Below, piece by piece: positions 18,708-29,574 of a stretch of DNA of 31,559 bases. The notes under the pieces were generated by a model that was not told the DNA's origin, did not search any database, and worked only from the letters and a program-made list of their open reading frames with translations. The translations under genes were made by a program, and so were the position numbers. The stretch lies in assembly GCA_036784855.1 (NCBI GenBank), contig JAZDSV010000099.1, forward strand, positions 1 to 31,559. The letters run 5' to 3'. How positions within the stretch are numbered: the first letter of the stretch is position 1; the number at the start of each line of letters is the position of its first letter. The DNA comes from Aphelidium insulamus (lineage: Eukaryota > Aphelidiomycota > Aphelidea > Aphelidiaceae).

Positions 18708-21700
18708 ATGAGGGCAAAGTTGGAGGCCGTTCAGAGCGCTGACTTGGGCCAGCTGCCCGCGACTGTCTGGTCGTCGGTGTCGGGAGGTGCGTGCAGCTGC
18801 GCCAATGCACCCCATTACTACCTGCTTATGTATGCGCTGTGCTTGATACAGCTGGCGGCGACCTGCTGCTCTGCATGGCACCCACTTCCAGTTCTGCAAT
18901 GAAGCATGGGAGTACGGCTAATGGGGATGGTGATGGAACACCGCCGCCACAACGCGGCTGGCTGGCCGTGGGTTGTGCACGTACCGTCTACCTGTTGCGG
19001 TTCGGTGATGGACACGTGGAACTTGCCAGCCGCATAAGCGGGGCGCCCAGCGAGCAGTGCGTACAGTAAATGTTATGTCTGTGTATGTATATAGCTATCA
19101 TATGTGTATGTATAGTGTAGGTAATATAGAGTTATTTTCTTGGCTAAACGAGTGTTTGAAGAAGCTTCACTTAACCATCACAGCGAAACCTTGACGGCAA
19201 TTGCTTTGATTCCGGACGACCGGAATGCACCTGGCAATGTTTGGGTTGCCTGCGCTTACTCGGCCGGTGATGTTCGCTTCTTTCGCAAGGTATATTAACG
19301 TGGTTTAATTGTCTGTACAAGCAATTGAAGTTACGCAGGGCGCGCTGGTGATGGTGCGACAGTTCCATGCGGCAAATGCCGCGCGCAAGATGCGGTGGGT
19401 GAGTGGTCACGGCAGAGCGACGGCATCGCTGGAGTTGGTGTTTGATGGTGGTGGTGGTGCTGATGCGGGTTCAGCCGTGATTGTCAGTGTGGACGGGGAT
19501 TCTCTGCTGGCAACGCTGCGTGAAGCTGCAACTACGCCGCAGTCGGACGCCACATCGACCCCTCCACTGACACACAGCTGGACGGTCAGAACGGCCGGCT
19601 CCAACATTGTGGACGTGCAGTCGGTGTCGGCGCTCGACACCGAAGCGGCCTCATCTTCCACCATACTGTTTGCCCGACAGTCGGCACTGCTGTCACAATG
19701 CTTCTCCGCGGTGACACAGTGCAATAGTGCTTCATTCCGCGCTCTGGCCATCGGCAGCGATCCAATGATGCAGCTGGCGGTGGCGTCCTCTCCGCAGCGT
19801 GCACGTCACATCACTGCCGCCGGAGCTGTGGCCAGTGCGATTGCCGGCACCGTGTCCACGGCGTTGTTCTCCTTTGCCCGCTCCTTCTACTCCTCGTCCA
19901 CTTCCTCTTCAACTGCAACTGCGAGTGGTGTTGGCAGTCACGGCCGCGATTCGAGACACTTGCATCCCGACACGACGGCCTCACAAGCGCCAGCACCGCC
20001 ACCGCCCGCACTCACCGTGCACCACACGCTTAACGATGCCGGCCGGCGTGTGCAGCGACTGTGCGTGTCTCGTGATGGCCGAATGGCGGCGCTTTCCGAC
20101 TCGCTGGGCCGGGTGTCGGTGGTAGACCTTGACGACGGCGAACTGTTCCGAATGTGGAAGGGTGTTCGCGATGCCCAGTGTGCCTGGCTGCAGCTCCAAC
20201 TTGCAGGTCGAATCCTATTCATTGTTGTTTAAGCTGTTTCATGACAAATTTACAGGTGTGATGGCTGCGCTGTCGTTTCTCGCTATATATGCTCCGCGGA
20301 GGGGCGTGGTGGAAGTGTACTGGATGCGTCGTGGGCCGCTTGTGGGCAGCGTCAAGGTGGGGCCGGGATGCATTGTGGTGCCGACAGCGGTGTCTGGTCG
20401 ACCCGGCTCCGAGTGTTTCCTACTGACCTCGGAGGGTAAATTGCTTGTAATCTCGGTGGCGCCCGCCATTTTGTTTGGGTAGGTGCTGTAATATTTGCTT
20501 GGAGGTATACACTTACAGTGGCAGGCGAAGTGATGTTCACTCCAAGGCTATGGAGGGTCGCCGAAGGGCTATGCAGCTTATGCGCCTCGTGGCGGAAACA
20601 TATGGCAATGGTGACGATACAGAGAGTCGTGAAAGAAGCGACGAGCTGGACGCCTACATTCAGTCTGCAGACGACCTGCTGGCGCACAAGCTTGACGTGC
20701 TGTCTACGCATGCTACCGGTGTGCCTGCCACAAAGCTCTCGCAGTGGATCCAGATGTGTATCGACTGCACCGGCGCACTGGATAGCGGGGATTTTGCCGC
20801 CTCACTGTCGGAACGCACCTCGCCAATGTCTGCAGAGGCGCGGCACATGGCCACCCTGCAGACGTGGCGTCAGTGGCTGTCGGTGTTTGAGACGGCTGGC
20901 GGCATGACTGGCACAAGTTGGATAATCCCGAACGCTGCAGACAGTTTGCAGCGCTATTACCAGGCATTCACCACCTATCTCGATCCCGGATTGAGTGAAA
21001 TTACCGCCACTGGCAGTGCTCTGGAGACAGCAGGCAAGGCTGAAGTACCACGGCCAATGTCTGCCCAGGAATTTATGCTTTGCGCTGGAATGGCTGCCGC
21101 TTCGGACAATCACGTCGCGCTAGACAGTTCACTGTCAGACTCGGAACTGGACCGCTTGGCCATCAACGTGTTCCACCCTGTGACTGCGACGATGAGCGGG
21201 GCCAACTACAAAGAAAACGGCGCCACAGCTTCCATGCTGGACAGTCACGCCTTTATCGAGCAGGTGATAAAGCGGTTATATTTACCGGCAAGTGCATTGG
21301 CTGAACTAGCTGTGCGCTGGTACAACTGCACTTTCCCCGAGATACAACGGCGTTGTCATGAACACGGCCGCTGGGTGTGGCAATCTGACGTGTGCGTCTT
21401 CTGGACCATGAAGGTGTTTGGCGCAGTAAATGTTGTGGCCAAGCAGTCGGGAGCAAATGATTTAACATGGACACGGCCGTGGTCCATGTGGGTCAGAGGT
21501 CAGAGTATCTCGACTCCGTGCCAGTTGGAGCTGGCCATATTGCTTAGCACCGCTCTTGCCACTCTCATCAGTCGTGATGCTCTTCTAAAGGTGTGTCGCA
21601 TTATATTCATATATGTATCATCTGTTATAATGGATAATTATTAGACGGCCGGCACGGCCAACGAGTGGAAAGACCTTGCGGCCAATGCGGCCACAATGTT

Positions 21701-23454
21701 CAGAGTTGGACAACTAGCCAAATCAAACGAGTGTGCAGATGGCGCGACACTGGGCTCAATTCAATTGTCGGAACGCTCATCTTTGCACTGTCTGGTCGGT
21801 GCTGCATTGGCGTCACAGCTGCTCTCTGCCGATTATGAAGCAGCTGAAATTTCTCGTATATTAGCGTTGCAAGAATCGCTGGGAATCAATCGAGTACTTA
21901 GTGCGGCTTATGCGGCTTACCTATTACTGTGTCGACTGGATTCCAATCAAGACAAGAATACTGGGACGTTCTCATTCATTGGCGGCAAGGCCTGGCGACT
22001 TATCGAGTCCGCCATGGAGAAGTACAATGCTGATTGTCCTCCCGATGAGAGGGAGCAGGCCACGGCATTTCTGCATTTCTTTGCCGCGCACGTGTGGACG
22101 CGATTTATGGCTAGCAGTTTCCGTGTGATTGTGGATGTGCTGGAGCGTGCTCGCCGAGTTCCGCGGGAAAAGGTGTTCCTAAAGGCATTTCAAACAGCAA
22201 ATACTTCGAGCACAGATGCTAATGGATCTCTGGGTATTGTTTCCATGGATGACGTTGGCGCTTTCCTCGATGTCTGTGCATCTGTGCTGAAAATGGCGTC
22301 ACTTGCGGATGGCTTTGCCTCGCTGCACTGGCCTGCTGTAAAGCAGCGATGTTTTGACTTGCACATGGCTGTAGGATTGCGTGGTAATTCCAACTTGGCT
22401 AAATCGCCACTTAAATTCTTTGACCATCTGCTGTCGCACATTGACTCGACTCTATTTGGCGCTGCTCGGTCCGACTCGTGCCGTTTGCAAGAGTGCGTTC
22501 TTTTGTTATATTGTCTTCTTTATCTTTACGTTTCTATATTTTAATGGGTGCAGAAAGTACATTGCCGACTGCGCGGTACTGGTTCAGACGTGTCGCAGCG
22601 TAATCGGCGCTGATATTCGAGGAGTGCGGCCGTTGCAATTAGTGGCCGCGAATTCAGTAGCAATGTCTGGCTCATTGTATTCTACGGAAAGCTCCTCCAG
22701 GCCTGGCATCACATGGCGGGACGACCGAGCTGCCGTTGCCGACAGAGAGCTTCAGTCGAAACGGGGCGACTTGATTGTCAAACTGATGGATCCGGGACAT
22801 ATTATGCAGCAGTTAGCGATGGCCAAGACAACGCACCAAGACACCGCGGCATTATCACATGAAGATCCCATTTGCGCCACCGTTCAACGAATGCTGCGAC
22901 TGTCGCTGGACTTTGCGTCCGTTGCCACGGTCGACACGGAAGTGGTTTACACGGACTATGTGGTGCTACTGTACTCTCTACAACTGCTCATTATCAACAA
23001 TCCGGCGTTGTCACCGACTGCCAGCACACTTTTGTCACAATTGTGCGACGATGCAGTGACGGGAAAGTTCCGCGACAGGTCACTGCTGGCGGTCGCGGTA
23101 GTGGAGCGAGTTGTCAGACCGCGCTTGCGCTGGCTGCACTCCAAGTTCCAGGCAGACTCATCGTTTAAGCGCTGGATGGCCCTGGTGCCGGGATCGCTGT
23201 TTGTGTCGGGTGCTGCTGCCGAGGTATATTCTCATATCTGTCGTATCACAATTATGAAGTATTTAAATATTCAGACCGCGGTGACTAAGTCACTGTTGCC
23301 GAGCACTGATGGATCTCTGGCACCGCAGATGGAGTTGTTGCTGCATGTTGCGCAGCGAATGCACCAATATCTGGACCGACATCGGCAAGCAGAGCAATAC
23401 GACTCCGTCACGGAACTTGTTGGTCACTTGCAGACATTTGGCGAATACTTGTAA
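18708..23454 (+). CDS. RAB3GAP2: Rab3 GTPase-activating protein non-catalytic subunit, 9 exons
   Basis: RAB3GAP2 pairs with RAB3GAP1; the complex acts on Rab3 as GAP and Rab18 as GEF, affecting ER, autophagy and secretion. Recognised from LFRMWKGVRDAQCAWLQ and FLAIYAPRRGVVEVYW, close to animal RMWKGYRDAQIGWIQ and APRRGILEVW in the same order, and from AGDVRFFRK matching its N-terminal beta-propeller part. The C-terminal half is helical, with regions resembling the animal protein (PMSAQEFMLCAG, TANEWKDLAANAATMF). Inferred introns: 18787-18851, 19057-19129, 19290-19338, 20207-20255, 20479-20518, 21591-21644, 22493-22553, 23224-23274. Exons total 4305 nt with matching phases, giving 1434 residues against about 1393 in human. 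A Ser/Thr-rich insert (residues about 340-380) interrupts the propeller. The last intron is 51 nt and stop-free. No fault seen. Confidence 0.94.
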
Positions 23455-23833
23455 ATACGGCGGCGTACATAGATTTATTTTTTATAATATCTTGCTGGTC
23501 ATATGTTAATATGCACGGTATACAGAGGAGTTAAGCAGCAATTGATGTCGAAGACACTGTTGATACGTTATCGCGTTCCGCCCTTACTGCGATACGCGCT
23601 TACGTATACGGAGTGTTGCTAGGCAACCGCCTGACTACTTAAGGCGGCTTGGCATCCAAGTAACCGTCGTGTTAGATTTTACTAGCTGTGTGTGTCTCGT
23701 CTGGTTAGACACTGCTAAAGGATCCAGGCGACAGGCTTCGCGGGCACCGCATCGTTTAACAGAGCCAGTGTCGAGGTTGTTTTTGGGCACATAATTTGCC
23801 AGTTGCATTCCGCAAGGAGATTGGCTGGAGATC
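23455..23833. other. Intergenic, start of the gene-poor tract
   Basis: 379 bp without a supported gene or RNA. No clear poly(A) hexamer was found after the RAB3GAP2 stop; an AT-rich TTTATTTTTTATAATAT run at about 23471-23489 may serve. Confidence 0.4.
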
Positions 23834-24890
23834 ATGCCCGTGTCAGCCCCCTTGCTATGTTGTGTACAAAATATCGACAATGAAATGTTTGCATGGAAGC
23901 CGCTCTTTAGCCAATGTGGTCGCGTTGTTCTTGCCACAACATCTTGTGTTGCCGTGCCATTAAGTGGTGCGATCAATCCTGCTACGCCCGGAACACAGGC
24001 TGAGAAGACCGACGAGAGCCATGCAACAGCATCTACATTGTCTGCATGCAAAGCTTCCAACTGCGTTTTTGCGACCGATCTAACCAAAACACATATACTG
24101 GGGTATTTCGATGGTGTGTTCGGTATTGTCGATAAGGTGACTCTGGCTCAATATTGTCGAGATCACGGCGATGTAAGTACGCGGTGCTCGGCTGCATGCA
24201 CCCCTAAACTTTTGGACTACGGGATAGGATATGGTGCCCTACCCGAACAGCTTCTCAGAGTTCCATCCCAGGCACAAACCTTTGAGCTGGTGCAGCTATA
24301 CAAGGATAAAACCGATTTCACACTGTCACCGCGATGGGTGTGGGACGAATTGATGGCCGGCGATATGGGGAAAGATCATCTTAAATTGTTATTAGAGTTG
24401 AGAGCCAAAGAGCCAAAACGAAGCCTTAACGGGCGAGAATGCTGCTCGCAATGGCTAGCTGACGGCGTTGAAGCGGTTGCATAGCCAGGGTGAACGGTTG
24501 TCTCAAGAGATGTGCGCAATAGCTGCTAAAGTAAGGCATCTCGATATGCTACAGCGGGCGCGCGAACTCGGGTATCCGTGGGAGGCGTCAACGTGTTCTT
24601 ATGCCGCTTTAGGTGGACATTTGAAAGTGTTACAGTGGGCACATGCACACGGCTGTCCGATGAAAAAAGATACCTGTGCCCACGCGGCAATGAATGGTCA
24701 TGTACATGTGCTCAAGTGGGCACTCACGAATGGCTGTCCGTGGAAGGAGGAGGCATGCAAACTGGCGGCATGCAAAGGTGCTTCAGTGGGCGAGTGCTAA
24801 TAACCGTCCATGGAGTGCGGCTGAATGTGAAAGAATGCGACAAAGATCACGTGGCGGCTTGGATAGGCAAAAACGACGGGCATCAATTCG
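23834..24890 (+). pseudogene. Decayed copy B of the secreted ankyrin family
   Basis: Opens near 23834 with a weak signal-like segment, then VAVPLSGAINPAT, the post-signal motif of the family. Family blocks follow: TDLTKTHILGYFDGVFGI, TDFTLSPRWVWDELMAG, then GHLKVLQWAHAHGCPM and GHVHVLKWALTNGCPW repeats and a terminal DHVAAWIGKN. The frame changes near 24408, an in-frame TAG replaces the expected Tyr codon near 24458 in NG-x-LTALKRLHSQG, and the frame shifts again near 24770 with part of a repeat lost. It cannot encode the full protein. Sequence is clearly diverged from the 4964 copy, so it is not a recent duplicate of it. Confidence 0.82.
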
Positions 24891-26109
24891 AAACCCCCCA
24901 CGAGATTCGTGGCGAAATTGAGACGACCCGAGAAGGATACGAGGCGACAAGATCAAGACAGAGCATTCCGTCACGCGATCCGATTCCGCGCATCAAAAGA
25001 ATTTGGCCAGTGCACAAGTGTAGATTGCGCGTTAGGTGAAACGGTATGTAAACTGTACTTCGGGGCACTCTGGAAAAAGGTGTAGACTTAAGGTTTCGGC
25101 TGATTGGCATACATAGCAAGGTGTAAACTATAGGTACTACGGTGTAAACTCATTACACAGACAGCCTGCAGAGCATTGTTGAGCGTAGCAGGAATGCGGC
25201 GAAGGCAGCACTACGCACTGGTTTCACACGCAGCAGTGCAAAAAGCAGCAGAGTAACGCACAGGGAAGTAGTATGACAGTGACGGTAACAGAAGAGTGGT
25301 ACGTGGACGTCCCCTTTATATATCTGAGCTGTAGCGCGTCGCGTATGATGCACCTTGGGAAAACCTTTGCAAACATTTGTCGCGACGTGACGCGTCGCGT
25401 TGAGTTCCGTATACAACATGCACGTCAGTGATAGTAGGTGTGTCAGTGCAATGAGTTGTGTAAGTGCTGATCTTAATTAACAGTGAGTGGCTCGCGGGGG
25501 GTTACTTATTGTATGTGCGATACACAGTAATAGCCCCACTATTATGAGTTAATCATAGCCAGAAGTTATATGTAAAGCGCGCAAAATAAAGGTGACATAG
25601 AATAATATAACGCAAAATATAGACGATGCATTGGAATGCACCGTCTACGATGGCACCTTGCAGCTCTGCTCGTTGTAAGACCAACCGCAAGAATGAAGCA
25701 GCAATTGATCGCTATTGATCCATCATTTATAACTATCAATCTATCACAGGTTAAACCGTAGTAAGTCGTAAGTTTAATAAAACGTCTCAATTAATTTGAA
25801 TTAATTGTCGTTTAATTGAACGATAAGTCCCCGTACGATTAGTCATACTCCATACACCATATTGGACACTTGAACATGGATGCAATCTAATGGAATGCAG
25901 CTATATGTTAAACCGCAGCTCTAATCATCCGTTCGGTATCCGGTTTCGGTGTCCGTTCTACTACGATTGGAAACCTTTTCTCCGCTATGCACGCTGCAGC
26001 CTGCTCATGATTGGCTGGAATACTGTTCACGTGTCAACCCCTCTCTGAATATAATAAGCGAACGAAATCCACATTCGCTTTCGGTTGATTAACGCGACTA
26101 TTACTTATC
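24891..26109. other. Gene-poor stretch between ankyrin copies B and C
   Basis: About 1.2 kb without a supported gene. Several short ORFs on both strands look random. ATATAATAA at about 26048-26056 lies some 55 bases before the start of copy C and is a candidate TATA element. Confidence 0.4.
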
Positions 26110-27075
26110 ATGAAGTTCTCGTACGGAAAGCGCTCATTGGCTATCATTTCCACTCTTCTCGCATCCGTTGCCATTGCAGTTCCCGTTATAGGCCATCAAC
26201 GTGGAGATGCTTCAGAGGCAGCTGGTGCCGTTACTGGCAACGATCCATCGCCTGCCGGCAGTCACCAATTCTACGTGGAAGAATTCAAACAGCATGACCA
26301 AGCGGGGCTGGAGCAGACCAGCCATAAGCGGCAGAAATTATTACATCAGCAGTGTAGTGCGTCAGCACATGCTGCAGACAATGCTTTCACTCCTTTATTT
26401 GCTAATAACTTGATCCGAGCTCATATAATGGAATACGTTAATGAGGTGCCTGGAATTTTTGTTCTATGGGACCGGCAGACATTAGCTATATATCGTCAAG
26501 ACCATGGCAAATTCATTACGACGAGCTACTCTGCGGCTGCCTACTCACCGGGCACGGTTGAACATGCACGGATGTGTGGCGCTAACTCTGTGATACTGGC
26601 CAGAGCTGCATCTGAAGCGCAAAACTTTTAAAGTGTACAAAACCTGAAGGATCACATTATGTTCACACAGTCTCCACGATGGGCGTGGGATGCACGGATG
26701 GCCGGCGAAATGGGAAAAGATCATTTCAATTGGCTTCTTCAGATGAATGCCGATAATCTGGAGTTGACGTGCCGAAAAGCTGCATTTAACGGCTATCTGA
26801 AGGCATTAAAGTGGCTTCGCATCAATGGACATGAGCTGGATGAAGATACATGTTCAAGCGCTGCAGCGGGAGGACAGTTGGCTGTGCTGCAGTGGGCACA
26901 AGAGCAGGGCTATCCTTTGAACACTGAAATATGTTACCGTGCCGCGATGATGGGACATTTGCATGTGCTGCAGTGGGCGCGTGAAAAGAAATGTCCTTGG
27001 GATGAAGATCGATGCAGACGGGTGGCAAGGACATGCAGTAAAGATCATATTGTGGCATGGATTGACGGGAATTGA
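26110..27075 (+). pseudogene. Copy C of the secreted ankyrin family, one in-frame TAA
   Basis: A 322-codon frame running from MKFSYGKRSLAIISTLLASV (signal peptide) to the closing HIVAWIDGN, open except for TAA at 26629-26631. The mature start IAVPVIGHQRGDASEA closely matches the intact gene. HIMEYVN, TTSYSAAAYS and FTQSPRWAWD follow, then four or five repeats (GQLAVLQWAQEQGYPL, GHLHVLQWAREKKCPW). The TAA stands where the 4964 copy has an Asp codon in EARRFDLVQLLKD. With no other damage, inactivation is recent, or the upstream 173 residues are still made as a short secreted protein without repeats. A poly(A) signal lies at 27168-27173. Fewer repeats than the 4964 gene (total about 321 versus 437 residues). 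Confidence 0.8.
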
Positions 27076-27167
27076 ACTCAAGAGAATGCCATAGTTTGCA
27101 GTGTCAGATCTGCACATGACATGCAACTCTCTAATGATCACAGGTTAAAGGATACAGCAACAACTAT

Positions 27168-27173
27168 AATAAA
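27168..27173 (+). promoter_or_regulatory. AATAAA poly(A) signal after ankyrin copy C
   Basis: Canonical hexamer 93 bases after the stop of copy C. Confidence 0.4.
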
Positions 27174-27721
27174 ACAAATGCACAGAATGCGTAAGTGCAG
27201 TCAATTTATTAGCGTTTGTTACCTGGCTTCCCGTTAATCGAGTTTCCACTGTTGTTGGTATTAAAGCAATATGGCACAACGCACATCATACAATAATGAA
27301 CGCCTTCAGATTGTGACTGGTTGGGACCGCTTGCGGAGAACGCTGTTCGGGCAATGGATAAAGCTGGACTGGAGCCAAACAGGTGTCCAATGAACAAGAC
27401 ATATCTGCCTACGCGACGATGAGATTACATGAACGCTCTTTAGGGGGTCCGTGAGAATAACGTCTGGGCGCATATCAGAAAGCTTGGCTACTTATCAAAA
27501 GCTTGGCCGGGATACTGGTATCGCGGCGCCTGAAATAATTCCAGGAGTGACACTTTAAATAACAGGTCCGACAAAAATCACCAGACATGTTAAACACGGA
27601 TGAGTTGACGTGTGCCAAGACTGCCGCATCGTTGTTGACTGCGTTTTCAGTAGAGACCCGGCCAGCAATCAGTGGATCGACGTACTGGGTTTGGTGTTAT
27701 CTGTATAAAGCGAACATGCTC

Positions 27722-27768
27722 ATTGCTTCGAGAACAGACGGCTGGAAACTTCAGAGCCGAAGTTTACC
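27722..27768. repeat. 47-bp dispersed repeat, first copy
   Basis: ATTGCTTCGAGAACAGACGG... to GAAGTTTAC recurs in the same orientation at 31513-31559 with one mismatch. It contains a short hairpin, AAACTTC-AGAGCC-GAAGTTT in the second copy. Sequence outside the shared block is unrelated. Confidence 0.9.
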
Positions 27769-27778
27769 CGTGTACCTG

Positions 27779-27826
27779 TTTATCCGCAGCGGTTATCCGC
27801 AGCGGCTCTGCGCTGCGGATAAACCT
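27779..27826. repeat. Direct plus inverted TTATCCGCAGCG repeat (hairpin)
   Basis: TTATCCGCAGCGG occurs twice in tandem (from about 27780 and 27793) and is followed by the inverse, GCTGCGGATAAACC at 27812-27825. Either direct copy can pair with the inverted one. It lies just after the 47-bp repeat and 26 bases before the start of the ATPase gene. Confidence 0.85.
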
Positions 27827-27851
27827 TATTGACGGTTAAATCTCCAACAAC

Positions 27852-29423
27852 ATGCGCCAACAATGCTGCCGTTTTGTTGTCGGCTTGCGTTCGCTGGCGC
27901 TGAACAATTTCCCGACACGTCACAGCGTTCCAGCCTCCGCTCACTCACGTTTTCACCGTGCAGTACCGCGTCAGTATTTCAATTCTCTAGACGCCCCTGC
28001 CAGTAGGCCTGGTGCCAATAATACGTCACACCAGGCGCACATTCCTCGCCCATCCACCATCAAATCTGATACCGCCTCGAAAAGGTTCGGGACAAACGGT
28101 GCCAACGGGCAGACGCCTTCTACGACCTCCGTTGGACCCGCCAAATATTCTCGGAGCATTTTCGCAAAGTACCCTTGGATTGTGCCCGTCTCTCTCATGG
28201 GCTCGATCGGTACGAGATTTGCTGTCTTGTTCATTAACTTATCTTTGCTTGAAGTAGCGGGCGTTGTAGGAATGTACAACGTTGCTGCTGATATTTCAAA
28301 AATGGCACAGGATATTCTAAAACAGGCACATGATATTTCAAAAATGGCACTTGATACTCTAAAAAAGGCACAGGATACTTCAATAAAGGCTCTGGATACT
28401 GTAACGCCCAGCACGCCCCAGTACCAGGTGGAATCGCTTGTGGAACAGATGACCGAGTCCGAGCCAGTGTACCCTCCTTATGCATTTGGACATAAGTTTC
28501 CACGCAAAGAACTCAAGAATGAACTTATGGGAATGGTCAACGGAACAGAACGCGTTCTTCTGTTGGACGGCGGCTCCGGTCGCGGCAAATCATTACTCGC
28601 CAAGGAAATTGTGGCTGATGCGCGAAAGCGTGGCAATCCAGCCATTTATATCTCGTTACTGAACGGTAAATCACGCGATCATTTGGAGGTACCGCTGGGC
28701 AAATTTCAATATTTTTTTTTTGATGTGTTAGTACCTGGCCGCTGCCGTCGAGGAATCGTTCAAAAAGGCCTGTTATCGTCGTGGTGGACGAATATCAGAT
28801 TTATAAGGAGTTGAACGCCATGAAGGCTGAATTGCTGTGCGGCAGCTTGCTAGAAGCTGCAGGTGCTGGGATTGCACAAGTTATATATGTTGCCTCAGAA
28901 GGCTCTCTAGGTAGTTGGATGGAATCGTGTAAGTACTACTGCCATACCTTTTGTTCTTTTCTGACATGCTTAAATTAGTGTCTGGTCACGTAACGAGATT
29001 GTTGCAGCATACTCTCCAGCCGGTTCCTGTCGATCGCATGCACAAGTACTTGGTTGACAAGATTCATTTGACGGAAGCTGACGCGCACGAGTTTATCAAT
29101 CGTTTCGACAGTGGCTTTGTTCGCTTGGATGATTTCACGGACATAAATAGCGACGCTAATGGAAAGCTAAACTCGGTAGCAGTTCGAGGTATTTCTTTCG
29201 AATTGTTTGCCTGCGTGCCGCTAACAAAACATATACAGCTGCGATGCACAAGTACATAGCTGCTGAGAAAGTCTGGTTAAGTGGGGTGTTTTCGGCTCAC
29301 CTTATGAGAGCGTTGGATGAACACCAGGTCACAGTACTTCGCAAAATCTATCAAAGTCCGTCCTACTACGATGGATACATTCCTTTCCCTGGGGACGAAA
29401 CCGATGCGGCCATTAAGCTTTAG
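27852..29423 (+). pseudogene. Membrane-linked P-loop ATPase gene, apparently disrupted
   Basis: An unrecognised family. The N-terminus is Arg/Ser/His-rich without acids for about 50 residues, like a mitochondrial presequence. A hydrophobic segment follows (WIVPVSLMGSIGTRFAVLF, LLEVAGVVGMY), then five DISKMAQ-type heptads, then a P-loop domain with Walker A LLLDGGSGRGKSLLAKE and Walker B VIVVVDEYQ. Later parts include LLEAAGAGIAQVIYVAS, NRFDSGFVRLDDFTDIN and SPSYYDGYIPFPGDE. Inferred introns: 28689-28731, 28930-about 28977, 29191-29238. One extra base near 28765 (AAAAAGG) separates the frame before Walker B from Walker B itself. TAG at 29421-29423 is followed by about 36 more open codons in the same frame, so the true end may have been further on. 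A STAND/AAA-like or Crinkler-associated ATPase is possible, but no diagnostic motif is seen. Confidence 0.6.
28290..28403 (+). repeat. 21-bp tandem repeat encoding coiled-coil heptads
   Basis: Five imperfect 21-bp units plus a partial one encode DISKMAQ, DILKQAH, DISKMAL, DTLKKAQ, DTSIKAL, DTV. Unit length equals one heptad, so DNA duplication directly lengthens the coil between membrane segment and ATPase domain. Confidence 0.9.
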
Positions 29424-29574
29424 TCCAATGAGCTCGACGAGCTGCGTGTGCTTACGCGGCCCGCTTTCCGCCAGCCAACACGCTCAAATGTGGGTCGTGG
29501 CACCAAAATCGCGGGAGCTTCGCATTGCTGATTGTATAATGTCATTACTTCAATGATAAAACTTGGAGAAACTT

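Noticed and set aside
25153-25419. Minus-strand ORF of 88 codons in the gene-poor stretch
   Set aside because: No homology-like pattern, no promoter or poly(A) signal, and length expected by chance.
26110-27075. Reassigned TAA codon as an explanation for ankyrin copy C
   Set aside because: TAA ends the intact ankyrin, DnaJ, SPEF2 and RAB3GAP2 genes here, so a standard code is far simpler.
27852-29423. Crinkler effector identity for the P-loop ATPase
   Set aside because: No LFLAK or similar N-terminal motif and no recognisable nuclease domain; only a generic Walker pair is visible.
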